Assembly (NCBI GenBank): GCA_025463265.1
Contig: JAOBWH010000091.1
Location: forward strand, 1 to 48,810
Direction: 5' to 3'
DNA: 48,810 nt
Origin: Ilumatobacteraceae bacterium
Lineage (GTDB): Bacteria > Actinomycetota > Acidimicrobiia > Acidimicrobiales > Iamiaceae
Both the position numbers and the translations under genes were made by a program. Positions 1 to 7,095 of the stretch are shown here, one piece after another. Position 1 is the stretch's first letter; every line of letters begins with the position of its first letter. Below the pieces are notes generated by a model, which made no database searches, was not told the origin of the DNA, and worked only from the letters and a program-made list of their open reading frames with translations.

Positions 1-2
1 TC

Positions 3-1337
3 CGTGCGCCCGCGGCGCCGCCGGTGCCTGAGCCCCGGGCTCAGGCGGACCGGCTGGCCGCCACCGCGGTGGCGCCTGGTGGCGGGCCCGGCGGCGGTGC
101 GACCATCGCCCGGGCCGTGCGGACGAAGCCGCCCATGTGGCGGCGGATCACCTTCGCCCTGGTGCTCATCGGCCTCGTCGCCGCCATCCCGGTGCTGGGG
201 TACAAGGGGTACCAGCTCGTCTCGGACAGCACCCAGGGCGAGTTCGCCGGCACCACCAAGTCGCCCACCGATCCGGGCTACGAGGCCCAGGTGGAGCCCA
301 CGCCCACCGCGGTCGCCATCCAGTACGACGACCAGCACGAGCCGGTCGGGCTCACCTTCCTCTCGCTCGCCGGAGGCGAGGGCGGCGGATCCGTGATCTT
401 CGTGCCGCTCGACACCGAGGTGAGCGAGCCGTCGTTCGGCGTCGACCGGCTCCGCACCGCCTACGAGGTCGTCGCCGACCGGCCGATCGTGGCCCGGGAG
501 CGCCTGGCGTCCCAGGTCGGACGCCTGCTCAACGTCGGCGTCAACGAGATCATCGACCTGGACAACGCCGGCTGGGAGCAGCTGGTCGCCTCGGTGGCGC
601 CGCTGGCCATCGACAACCCCGATCAGATCGACCTCGGCTTCGGACAGGTGATCCCGAGCGGGAAGACGACCCTCAACGCCAACCAGGTGGGCCTGTACCT
701 GGCGGCCACCGTCGAGGGCGAGAGCGACCTCAACCGCCTCGCCCGCCACGAAGCGGTCTGGACCGCGTGGCTGGAGCAGCTGGCCGAGTCGGGCAAGGCC
801 GAGGCCGTGCCCGGCGAGTCCACCGCCGGCATCTCCAAGTTCGCCCAGGCCCTCGCCGGCGGCGATGTCACCTTCGACACCCTGCCCGTGAACTCGGTGC
901 CCGGGCTGATCCCGCTGTTCAGGATCGACGAGCCGGCGGTCGACCAGCTCATCACCGACACCGTCGCCTCGCCCACCGCGGCGGTGCCCGGATCCCGTTT
1001 CACCGTGCGGCTGCTGAACGGCGTGTCGCCCGACGGCATCCCATCGGACATCGTCCGCCAGGTCGTGGGTCGCGGGGGAGCGGTGACGATCCTCGGCAAC
1101 GGCCCCGAGTTCGGCACCGACGAGACGTCCATCGTCTACGCCAACCCGGCGGACCGGGATCTGGCCAAGCTGGTGGCCGCCAGCCTCGGCGCCACCGGTA
1201 AGGTGCGCCTCGACCGGGAGGCACCCGATACCGTCGACCTGACCATCGTGTTGGGCAAGGACGTCCTGGGCGATGCCACCGGCTCGGGTACGCCCGGTGC
1301 CACCACTCCTGAGACCACCGCCGCCGGAGGCGACTGA
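3..1337 (+). CDS. LytR-type LCP-like protein with LytR_C domain, 5' end outside window
   Basis: Membrane-anchored envelope protein related to the LytR-CpsA-Psr group, which attaches glycopolymers to peptidoglycan outside the cell. The frame is open to the window edge and the first GTG (24) has no ribosome site, so the true start is probably upstream. Numbered from that GTG, residues 1-40 are a Pro/Ala/Gly-rich cytoplasmic tail, about 41-63 are one membrane helix, about 95-310 are an LCP-like extracellular region, and about 326-413 are a LytR_C domain (LLNGVSPDGIP near its start). The tail is Thr/Gly-rich. The Arg/Asp residues usual in LCP active sites are not obvious, so transferase activity is doubtful. 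The stop abuts the ATG of rsfS, in keeping with the common lytR-rsfS operon. The LytR_C call is firm; the LCP part is weaker. Confidence 0.75.
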   Translation, partial: RAPAAPPVPEPRAQADRLAATAVAPGGGPGGGATIARAVRTKPPMWRRITFALVLIGLVAAIPVLGYKGYQLVSDSTQGEFAGTTKSPTDPGYEAQVEPTPTAVAIQYDDQHEPVGLTFLSLAGGEGGGSVIFVPLDTEVSEPSFGVDRLRTAYEVVADRPIVARERLASQVGRLLNVGVNEIIDLDNAGWEQLVASVAPLAIDNPDQIDLGFGQVIPSGKTTLNANQVGLYLAATVEGESDLNRLARHEAVWTAWLEQLAESGKAEAVPGESTAGISKFAQALAGGDVTFDTLPVNSVPGLIPLFRIDEPAVDQLITDTVASPTAAVPGSRFTVRLLNGVSPDGIPSDIVRQVVGRGGAVTILGNGPEFGTDETSIVYANPADRDLAKLVAASLGATGKVRLDREAPDTVDLTIVLGKDVLGDATGSGTPGATTPETTAAGGD

Positions 1338-1712
1338 ATGACCGACATCGACGACGACGCCCACTGGCCCATCGCGGCCGCCCGGGCGGCGGATGACAAG
1401 TCCGCCGACGACGTCGTGGTCCTGGAGGTCGGGCCGGTGCTCGCCCTCTGCGGCCACTTCGTGATCGCCTCGGCGGGCAACACCCGCCAGGTGCGGGCCA
1501 TCGCCGATGAGGTCGAGGCCGCGATCGCCGAGGCCGGTGGCCCCCGTCCCATCCGCGTCGAGGGTCGCAACGACCTGACGTGGGTGCTCATGGACTACGG
1601 CGACTTCGTGGTCCACGTGTTCCTCGACGAGACCCGCCAGTACTACGACCTCGAGCGGCTGTGGGCCGACGTGGATCGCGTCGACTGGACCGAGGCCGCC
1701 GCCTCGGCGTGA
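1338..1712 (+). CDS. rsfS: Ribosome silencing factor RsfS
   Basis: RsfS (Iojap family) binds ribosomal protein uL14 on the 50S subunit and blocks subunit joining when nutrients are short. The 124-residue length suits the family. The hallmark C-terminal segment is present: a WVLMDYGDFVVHVF stretch, then RQYYDLERLW. The core with VVVLEVGP and HFVIASAGNTRQV also matches. The ATG follows the stop of the LytR-like gene with no gap, so the two should be co-transcribed and translationally coupled. The N-terminus has about 15 residues (DDDAHWPIAAARAADD) ahead of the conserved domain. The family call is very secure. Confidence 0.95.
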   Translation: MTDIDDDAHWPIAAARAADDKSADDVVVLEVGPVLALCGHFVIASAGNTRQVRAIADEVEAAIAEAGGPRPIRVEGRNDLTWVLMDYGDFVVHVFLDETRQYYDLERLWADVDRVDWTEAAASA

Positions 1713-1762
1713 GTCTCCGCCTCACGGACGGATCCGGATTCGGAGCAGCCAGACCGCCTTGC

Positions 1763-1768
1763 TAAGGT
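1763..1768 (+). promoter_or_regulatory. -10 box of tRNA-Ala
   Basis: TAAGGT fits the actinobacterial TANNNT -10 pattern and lies 12 nt before the mature tRNA 5' end, leaving a short leader for RNase P. A weak -35 candidate (TTCGGA) lies about 18 nt upstream. This is inferred from position and sequence only. Confidence 0.5.
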
Positions 1769-1780
1769 CACTGCTCCCTC

Positions 1781-1853
1781 GGGGCTATAGCTCAGTTGGT
1801 AGAGCGCTTCCATGGCATGGAAGAGGTCAGGGGTTCGATTCCCCTTAGCTCCA
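1781..1853 (+). tRNA. tRNA-Ala (anticodon GGC)
   Basis: This is a 73-nt cloverleaf. The acceptor arm is GGGGCTA paired with TAGCTCC, with one G-U pair and discriminator A at 1853. The D arm is GCTC/GAGC with AGTTGGTA loop. The anticodon arm is CTTCC/GGAAG around ATGGCAT, giving anticodon GGC at 1814-1816. The T arm holds GGTTCGATTCC. CCA is not encoded. The GGC anticodon reads GCC, a heavily used codon in this genome. Confidence 0.97.
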
Positions 1854-1858
1854 CGGAA

Positions 1859-1886
1859 GAAGGCCTGGTCACATGACCAGGCCTTC
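1859..1886 (+). terminator. Hairpin terminator after tRNA-Ala
   Basis: A 13-bp perfect inverted repeat, GAAGGCCTGGTCA and TGACCAGGCCTTC around CA, starts 5 nt after the tRNA. There is no T-tract, as is common in high-GC actinobacteria. It lies between convergent units, so it may also stop transcription from the minus-strand desaturase operon. Confidence 0.75.
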
Positions 1887-1918
1887 GCTCGTTCTGTCGT
1901 GTCTCGACAACGGCTGGG

Positions 1919-3106
1919 TCAGGAGCCGGGCACGGCTGGGGCGGTGGCGATCTTGTCCTCGCCGCCGGGGAGGGCGTAGCGCCAGATCTTGCGGATGGTG
2001 GTGCCGAACTGACGTCGGAGCGGACCCTTGTTGTAGGGGAGGCCGTACCGGGCGCACAGCGCCTCGACCCGTGGCGCCACCTGGGAGTACCGGTTGCTGG
2101 GCATGTCCGGGAACAGGTGGTGCTCCACCTGGTGGCTGAGGTTGCCGGCGAGCACGTGGAACGCCGCGCCGCCGTCGATGTTGGCCGATCCGAGCATCTG
2201 GCGGAGGTACCATCCGGCTCTCGTCTCGTCCTCGGTGACGGACTCGTCGAAGAGGTGGACGCCGTCAGGGAAGTGCCCGCAGAAGATGATCACGTAGGAC
2301 CAGACGTTGCGGATGAGGTTGGCGGCGGCGTCGGCGGCCATGACGTCGCGGAAGCCTGGGCCGGCGAGGGAGGGCCACAGCACGTAGTCCTTGGCGGCTT
2401 GGCGCACGGCCTTGCGGGCGAAGCCCTGGAACAGCTCGAGCTGCTCGATCTTCTCGTCCCTGGTCCCGCCGGCGAGCTTGTCGAAGTCGATCTCGTGCAG
2501 GCCCACGCCCCATTCGAACAGGAGGGCGAGGAGGGTGTTGTAGATGGGCTGGGCGAGGTAGACGGGGTTCCACGGCTTCTCGGACGTGGTGCGCATGATC
2601 TCGTAGCCGATGTCTCGGTCCTTGCCGAGGACGTTGGTCCAGGTGTGGTGGACGATGTTGTGGCCGTGCTTCCAGTGGTCAGACGAGCACACGGTGTCCC
2701 ACTCCCAGACCGTGGAGTTGATCTCGGGATCGTTCATCCAGTCCCACTGGCCGTGCATGACGTTGTGGCCGATCTCCATGTTCTCGAGGATCTTCGCCAG
2801 CCCCAGGCCGGCGGTCCCCCCGGCCAGGAGCGCGGCGCCGGCACGGTGGCCCGTGGGCCCGACCTTGCGGCCCAGCAAACCGCGAGGTCGGATGGCTGCG
2901 CCGGCCAGCATCGCCACCCTCGAGCCGAGGGCGAGCGTCCGCTGGGTGCGGATGAGCCGACGGATGTAGCGCTCGTCGTCCGCACCGAGGCTGGCGATCG
3001 TGGCGTCGTAGATCTCGTCGAGCTCCCTGCCGAGCTGCTCGATCACGGCATCGGGCAGGTCGACGGGCAGGCCGGTGGTCGTGGCGGTCGTCATGGCGGT
3101 CGTCAT
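1919..3106 (-). CDS. Membrane fatty acid desaturase, DesA3-like
   Basis: Integral-membrane diiron acyl-lipid or acyl-CoA desaturase, expected to insert a double bond into C16/C18 chains. The three histidine clusters of the family are present in 395 residues: HNVMH (114-118), HWKHGHNIVHH (144-154) and HQVEHH (325-330). Hydrophobic stretches lie near 86-108, 185-203 and 262-278. The start chosen (MTTAMTTATTTG) begins 16 bp after the stop of the flavin/2Fe-2S reductase gene, so the pair should be one operon. The same gene order occurs in Mycobacterium tuberculosis, where the Rv3230c reductase feeds electrons to the DesA3 (Rv3229c) stearoyl-CoA delta-9 desaturase. Substrate and regiochemistry are inferred from that similarity. 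Confidence 0.9.
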   Translation of the reverse strand: MTTAMTTATTTGLPVDLPDAVIEQLGRELDEIYDATIASLGADDERYIRRLIRTQRTLALGSRVAMLAGAAIRPRGLLGRKVGPTGHRAGAALLAGGTAGLGLAKILENMEIGHNVMHGQWDWMNDPEINSTVWEWDTVCSSDHWKHGHNIVHHTWTNVLGKDRDIGYEIMRTTSEKPWNPVYLAQPIYNTLLALLFEWGVGLHEIDFDKLAGGTRDEKIEQLELFQGFARKAVRQAAKDYVLWPSLAGPGFRDVMAADAAANLIRNVWSYVIIFCGHFPDGVHLFDESVTEDETRAGWYLRQMLGSANIDGGAAFHVLAGNLSHQVEHHLFPDMPSNRYSQVAPRVEALCARYGLPYNKGPLRRQFGTTIRKIWRYALPGGEDKIATAPAVPGS

Positions 3107-3122
3107 CGTGGGGGGTGGTTCC

Positions 3123-4244
3123 TCAGTTGGATGGGGTGGTCAGGGCGAGCTCGCAGGCGCCGGCCGCACCGGCGATGCAGATCTGCACCAGCTGGCCGGG
3201 CTCGTCGATGAGGTCGCCGGTTCGCAGGTCGCGGACCCGACCGGCGACGAGGGGCACGTCGCAGGTGTGGCAGATCCCCATCCGGCACCCGTGCTGGGGG
3301 TTGAGGCCGGCATCTTCGGCAACGCGCAGCAACGGCGTGGCGGGTTCCGCGAGGGCCGTCACTCGATCGCCGGCCGACACGAACGTGGCTTCGCCGCCTT
3401 CGGCGTCGTCGGGTACGTCCGCCAGAGGAGCGCGGAACCGTTCGATGTGCAGGTACCGGCTCCGACCGGCGTCCTCGAAGTGCTGCTCCACGGCCTCCAG
3501 GAGCGACTGCGGGCCGCAGGCCCACACGTCGCGCTCGCGCCAGTCGGGACAGAGCTCGTCGAGCTGCGCGGCACCGAAGTGCCGGTCCCCCTCCACGGCG
3601 CCGTCGAGTTCGCGGGTCAGCACCGGTTCGAACCGGAAGCGGCGGTGGCGCTCGGCCATCCTCGCCAGCTCCGTGGCGAAGATCACGTCGTAGCGGTGCG
3701 GTGCGTAGTGGATGTGGGCGACGTCGGGCATGTTGCCGACGAGGTCCCACGTGCGCAGCATGCTCATCACCGGGGTGATCCCGCTGCCTGCGGTGATGAA
3801 GAGGGGCCGGACGGGAGTCGAGTCGGGGACCACGAACTCGCCCTGCGGCAGACCGATCGGGAGGTAGCTGCCCACGGCCAGCTCGCGCACGAGGTGGCCG
3901 GACATCCGCCCGCCGTCCAGCACCTTCACCGTGATCGTGATGCATCCGTCCCGGCGCTCTGGCGAGGATGAGATCGAGTAGGTGCGGGTGAAGCGTCGGC
4001 CGCCGATGGGCACGCCGAGGCGGACGTACTGGCCCGCCCGATGCCGGCGCCAGTTCCGCCCGGGTCGCAGCGTGATCGTGCGGCTGTCCGCCGTCTCGTC
4101 CCACACCTCTTCGACGCGGGCCTGCAGCTTGTGCGAGGTCCACAGCGGGTTCACGAGCTCGACGTAGTGAGACGCCTTCAGCGGTGTCGCGAACGCGTTG
4201 ACGACGTCGGTCACCCGGGCGCGGGCGATGTCCAAGACCGGCAC
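3123..4244 (-). CDS. Ferredoxin reductase with C-terminal 2Fe-2S domain, desaturase partner
   Basis: Three-domain electron transfer flavoprotein: NAD(P)H to FAD to 2Fe-2S, then presumably to the desaturase encoded next. In 373 residues, RTYS (87-90) is the flavin-binding motif, ITAGSGITPVMSML (150-163) is the nicotinamide-binding motif, and the C-terminal ferredoxin has Cys320, Cys325, Cys328 and Cys356. This layout and the position directly upstream of the desaturase match M. tuberculosis Rv3230c. The start is GTG at 4244, where MPVLDIARARVTD begins; a purine-rich GCAGAAGAG lies upstream but is a weak ribosome site. As first gene of the minus-strand operon, its promoter should lie in 4245-4465. 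Confidence 0.9.
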   Translation of the reverse strand: MPVLDIARARVTDVVNAFATPLKASHYVELVNPLWTSHKLQARVEEVWDETADSRTITLRPGRNWRRHRAGQYVRLGVPIGGRRFTRTYSISSSPERRDGCITITVKVLDGGRMSGHLVRELAVGSYLPIGLPQGEFVVPDSTPVRPLFITAGSGITPVMSMLRTWDLVGNMPDVAHIHYAPHRYDVIFATELARMAERHRRFRFEPVLTRELDGAVEGDRHFGAAQLDELCPDWRERDVWACGPQSLLEAVEQHFEDAGRSRYLHIERFRAPLADVPDDAEGGEATFVSAGDRVTALAEPATPLLRVAEDAGLNPQHGCRMGICHTCDVPLVAGRVRDLRTGDLIDEPGQLVQICIAGAAGACELALTTPSN

Positions 4245-4294
4245 GGCTGCTCTTCTGCCCCGTTTCCCCTACTTTCAACCCTGAAGGAGCTCCG

Positions 4295-4402
4295 ATGCCC
4301 TGCGCCTGCCCTCGACGAAGCAGTCCCGGCAGTCACCGTGCCCCTGCTCCCGAGGTGTGCGTCCCCGACGGGCGGTCCGCCCGTCACCTGTTCTGCCGTT
4401 GA
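4295..4402 (+). CDS. Possible Cys-rich 35-residue leader ORF
   Basis: An ATG at 4295 follows an excellent ribosome site (GAAGGAG, 7 nt spacing) and opens 35 codons with four cysteines (three at the start or middle, MPCAC and EVCV, and one near the end, FCR). It ends 63 nt before the diiron protein gene. No family is recognised. It may be a leader peptide or a chance ORF; the strong ribosome site is the only positive sign. Confidence 0.2.
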   Translation: MPCACPRRSSPGSHRAPAPEVCVPDGRSARHLFCR

Positions 4403-4465
4403 AGGCGCACCCACTCGTGACCTCTGACCTGGTCTGACGGCGGGCGCGCCGGGGAACTGGGGGCC

Positions 4466-5587
4466 ATGAACCCGCCGATCCCTACCCCGCGAGGTCCGCT
4501 CAGCAGCGCCCTCCTCGCTCACCTCGTCGACGGCGAGCCGCTGGGCGTCCCGTCGCTGCGGGGCCTGGATCCGCTGACCGATGACGACCTCCACCTGGCG
4601 CTGTGGTGCTGCTACGAGCTGCACCACCACGGGTTCGCCGGCGTGGCCGACGATGCCGAGTGGGACATCGACGTCCTCCGGTTCCGCCGGGTCCTCGAGT
4701 CGGTGTTCGAGGGCGCGCTGCGCGCCGAGCACCAGCCCCGGGCCGTCCCGAGCGACCCGCTGGTCGCGCTGCGGGTCATCGCCACCTGGGCCGGCCCGCC
4801 GCTGGCGTCGACGATCGCCGAGCGAGGCGAGCGCGAGCACCTCCAGGAGCTGGCGCTCCACCGGTCCGCGTACCAGCTCAAGGAGGCCGACCCGCACACG
4901 TGGGCCATCCCACGCCTGCGGGGCCCGGGGCGTGCGGCGATGATCGAGATCCAGGCCGACGAGTACGGCCACGGGGTGCCGGGCGAGGGGCACGCCGAAC
5001 TGTTCGCAGAGGCCATGGAGCAGCTCGGTCTGTCGAGCCGCTTCGGCGACTCCATCGACCGGCTCCCGGGCACCACCCTGGCGACCGACAACCTCGTGAC
5101 CATGTTCGGCCTCAACCGGCGGCTGCGGGGTGCGCTGGTCGGCCACCTCGCCCTGTTCGAGATGGTGTCGGTGTCGCCGATGTCGAAGTACCTGACCGCA
5201 GCCCGGCGCGTGGGTGGCCTCCGAGCCCTGGAGCGCTTCTACGAGGTGCACGTCGAGGTCGACGCCCACCATGCAGAGGTGGCCCTCGGCGGGATGGTCG
5301 CCGGCATCGTGGCCGACGAGCCCGAGCTCGCCGACGACGTGATCTTCGGGGCGGCCGCCCTGCACCGGGTGGAGGCGCGGTTCGCCCGCCACGTGCTGCG
5401 CTCGTGGGACGACGGGCGCAGCTCGCTGCGACCCTCGCTCGAGGCCGGCTTGGGGGTGGCCACCGATGCGTTGGCGTCACACGGGCGTGGCGACGCAGCG
5501 GTGAGCCTCGTCTCGGAGGCGGCGACCGGAGCGACCCGTGCCCCGGCCGCCGCGCCGGCGGAACCGCCGCTGTCCGCAACGGGCTGA
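4466..5587 (+). CDS. Iron-containing redox enzyme family protein, haem-oxygenase-like diiron fold
   Basis: Predicted all-helical protein of the haem-oxygenase-like diiron oxidase/oxygenase group (PF14518-like). Family members use a non-haem diiron centre for oxidative reactions on varied substrates; the substrate here is unknown. Likely metal-ligand segments are EIQADEYGHG with a following GHAELF (about 160-178) and EVHVEVDAHHAEVA (about 262-275), with another candidate at CCYELHHHGF near the N-terminus. The length of 373 residues is usual. The last 35 residues are an Ala/Pro-rich tail. The ATG at 4466 is preceded by a weak G-rich stretch. It is transcribed divergently from the desaturase operon. 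It is not obviously cytoplasmic-membrane linked and has no signal peptide. Confidence 0.75.
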   Translation: MNPPIPTPRGPLSSALLAHLVDGEPLGVPSLRGLDPLTDDDLHLALWCCYELHHHGFAGVADDAEWDIDVLRFRRVLESVFEGALRAEHQPRAVPSDPLVALRVIATWAGPPLASTIAERGEREHLQELALHRSAYQLKEADPHTWAIPRLRGPGRAAMIEIQADEYGHGVPGEGHAELFAEAMEQLGLSSRFGDSIDRLPGTTLATDNLVTMFGLNRRLRGALVGHLALFEMVSVSPMSKYLTAARRVGGLRALERFYEVHVEVDAHHAEVALGGMVAGIVADEPELADDVIFGAAALHRVEARFARHVLRSWDDGRSSLRPSLEAGLGVATDALASHGRGDAAVSLVSEAATGATRAPAAAPAEPPLSATG

Positions 5588-5641
5588 CGAGCGCCGAGTG
5601 CGCCCCGGCGACACCGATGACGCCCCTGCGGCGCGTCGTCT

Positions 5642-5667
5642 GTTTCGCCGGAGCGCGCCGCGGGTAT
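5642..5667 (+). promoter_or_regulatory. Predicted SigB/SigF-type general stress promoter
   Basis: GTTT at 5642-5645 and GGGTAT at 5662-5667 are 16 nt apart, which fits the actinobacterial general-stress consensus of GTTT, 14-17 nt, GGGTAT. It predicts transcription from about 5674, giving a 33-nt leader with ribosome site GAGAGGA before the small Rho_N protein at 5707. A sigma factor of the matching type is encoded at 13307-14083. Confidence 0.6.
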
Positions 5668-5706
5668 CGGGTCAACCGACATCGTCACCGACGAGAGGAC
5701 GGAACC

Positions 5707-6033
5707 ATGCCCCCCCGTTCCTGGAGCGCCAAGCGAGAGCGCCAGTACGAGCACATCAAGGAGGGCCTCGAGGATCGGGGCCGCTCCGAGGACGCCGCCG
5801 AGGAGATCGCCGCCCGCACCGTGAACAAGGAGCGGGCTCGTGCCGGGGAGGCGAAGGAGTCGAGTCGCACATCGACCGATGACATCTCCTCGGGCCGTCG
5901 CGGCGGGCTCCGCTCCCACCGCGGCTCAGGTGGGCGCACGCGAGACCAGCTCTACGCCGAGGCCAAGCGCAAGGGCATCGAGGGCCGGTCCAAGATGAAC
6001 AAGGCCCAGCTGGAGAAGGCCGTCGGCCGCTGA
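5707..6033 (+). CDS. Small basic protein with Rho_N-like C-terminus (often called plasmid stabilization protein)
   Basis: A charged, soluble 108-residue protein. The N-terminal half (SAKRERQYEHIKEGLEDRG, then AEEIAARTVNKERAR) is typical of small actinobacterial proteins usually named plasmid stabilization or Rho termination factor-like; their role is not established. The C-terminal 35 residues (RDQLYAEAKRKGIEGRS and KMNKAQLEKAVG) form a SAP/Rho_N-like helix-extended-loop-helix that could bind nucleic acid. The ATG at 5707 is set by ribosome site GAGAGGACGGAACC. The upstream promoter resembles SigB/SigF targets, so a stress role is the best guess. The plasmid label is inherited and unsupported. 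Confidence 0.75.
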   Translation: MPPRSWSAKRERQYEHIKEGLEDRGRSEDAAEEIAARTVNKERARAGEAKESSRTSTDDISSGRRGGLRSHRGSGGRTRDQLYAEAKRKGIEGRSKMNKAQLEKAVGR

Positions 6034-6066
6034 CGCACCGAGGGCGGCCACTACCATCGGCCGCCC

Positions 6067-7095
6067 ATGGACTGGCTGCGATCGATTCCTGCCTTCCCCG
6101 ACGTGTCGACCGTCGTCGTGGTCGACGGCGGGGGGACCGGCAGCCGGGCCGCCGTCGCCACCGGGGACGGCGAGGTCCTGGGCTACGCCCGGGGCGGGCC
6201 CACCAACAGCCGCTCCGCCGGCGACGACGGCGCCGCCGAGAACCTGCGAGCCGTGATCGGCGGCGCCCTGGCCGACGCCGCCCGTCCCCTCTCGCCCACG
6301 GCGGTGCTGGTGAGCAGCGCATCGGTCGACACCGAGGCCCACGCCGAGGTCCTGGCCGACGGCGTCCGCAAGGTGGTGCCCGGTCCGGCCACCGTGGCGG
6401 TCGTGGCCGACACCATCGGGTGCTGGGCGGCCACCGCCCGCCTCGAGCCGGCGGTCGCCGTGATCTCGGGGACCGGGAGCGCTGTCCTGGCCGGAGCGCT
6501 CGACCAGGGCAGCCGCCGCTACGGCGGCTGGGACTACGTGCTCGGCGACGAGGGCTCGGGCTTCGCGCTGGGCCGGGCCGCGCTCCGCGAGGTGCTGCTG
6601 GTGAGCGAGGGCCGATCGGACGGCGACGCCCTGGCCCACGCCGTGCGGGCCCGCCTCGACATCCGCGAGACCGACGAGCTGTTCGACCTCGTCTACAAGC
6701 CCGAGGTGGACAAGGCGTACATCGCCAGCTTCGCCAAGGACGTGCTGCGCCTTGCCGCCGACGGCGACCGACGTTCCGGTGCGCTGGTCGAGGAGCAGGT
6801 GCGGCTCCTGGCCGACACGGTGGCCGCCGCGATCCGGGACTTCAGCGGGATCCACACCGTCGGCTGCTTCGGTGGCATCTGGAACGTCCCCACCTACCGC
6901 ACCCGGTTCACCCGGGCGGTCGTCGCCGCCTCGGGCCGGCAGCCGACCCTGGTCTACCCGGGCGACGTGGCCATGGCCGGGTCGTTCCGGCTGGTGGTCC
7001 GCCAGAAGCCGGGCGGGGGACCGGGGGCGGCCGAGGACGCCGCCGTCGAGCGCTTCGAGGCCGGCCTGCTGGCGGCCAAGGGCTCACCCGCGTGA
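6067..7095 (+). CDS. BadF/BadG-type ATPase, probable N-acetylglucosamine kinase
   Basis: Cytoplasmic sugar kinase-like ATPase of the BadF/BadG/BcrA/BcrD family, whose soluble members of about 300-350 residues phosphorylate N-acetylglucosamine or related amino sugars. In 342 residues the ASKHA motifs are clear: phosphate-1 DGGGTGSR (20-27), phosphate-2 SGTGS (near 134) followed by GWDYVLGDEGSGF (154-166), and a C-terminal GCFGGIWNVP adenosine-type motif. A TACCAT box lies 9 nt before the ATG. Its last codons overlap the GTG of the PfkB-type kinase by 4 bp, so the two are co-translated. Substrate is inferred from family only. Confidence 0.85.
   Translation: MDWLRSIPAFPDVSTVVVVDGGGTGSRAAVATGDGEVLGYARGGPTNSRSAGDDGAAENLRAVIGGALADAARPLSPTAVLVSSASVDTEAHAEVLADGVRKVVPGPATVAVVADTIGCWAATARLEPAVAVISGTGSAVLAGALDQGSRRYGGWDYVLGDEGSGFALGRAALREVLLVSEGRSDGDALAHAVRARLDIRETDELFDLVYKPEVDKAYIASFAKDVLRLAADGDRRSGALVEEQVRLLADTVAAAIRDFSGIHTVGCFGGIWNVPTYRTRFTRAVVAASGRQPTLVYPGDVAMAGSFRLVVRQKPGGGPGAAEDAAVERFEAGLLAAKGSPA

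Noticed and set aside
5707-6033. Plasmid-derived or mobile origin suggested by the usual name plasmid stabilization protein
   Set aside because: Composition matches its neighbours, there are no repeats or integrase genes, and the name has no clear experimental basis.
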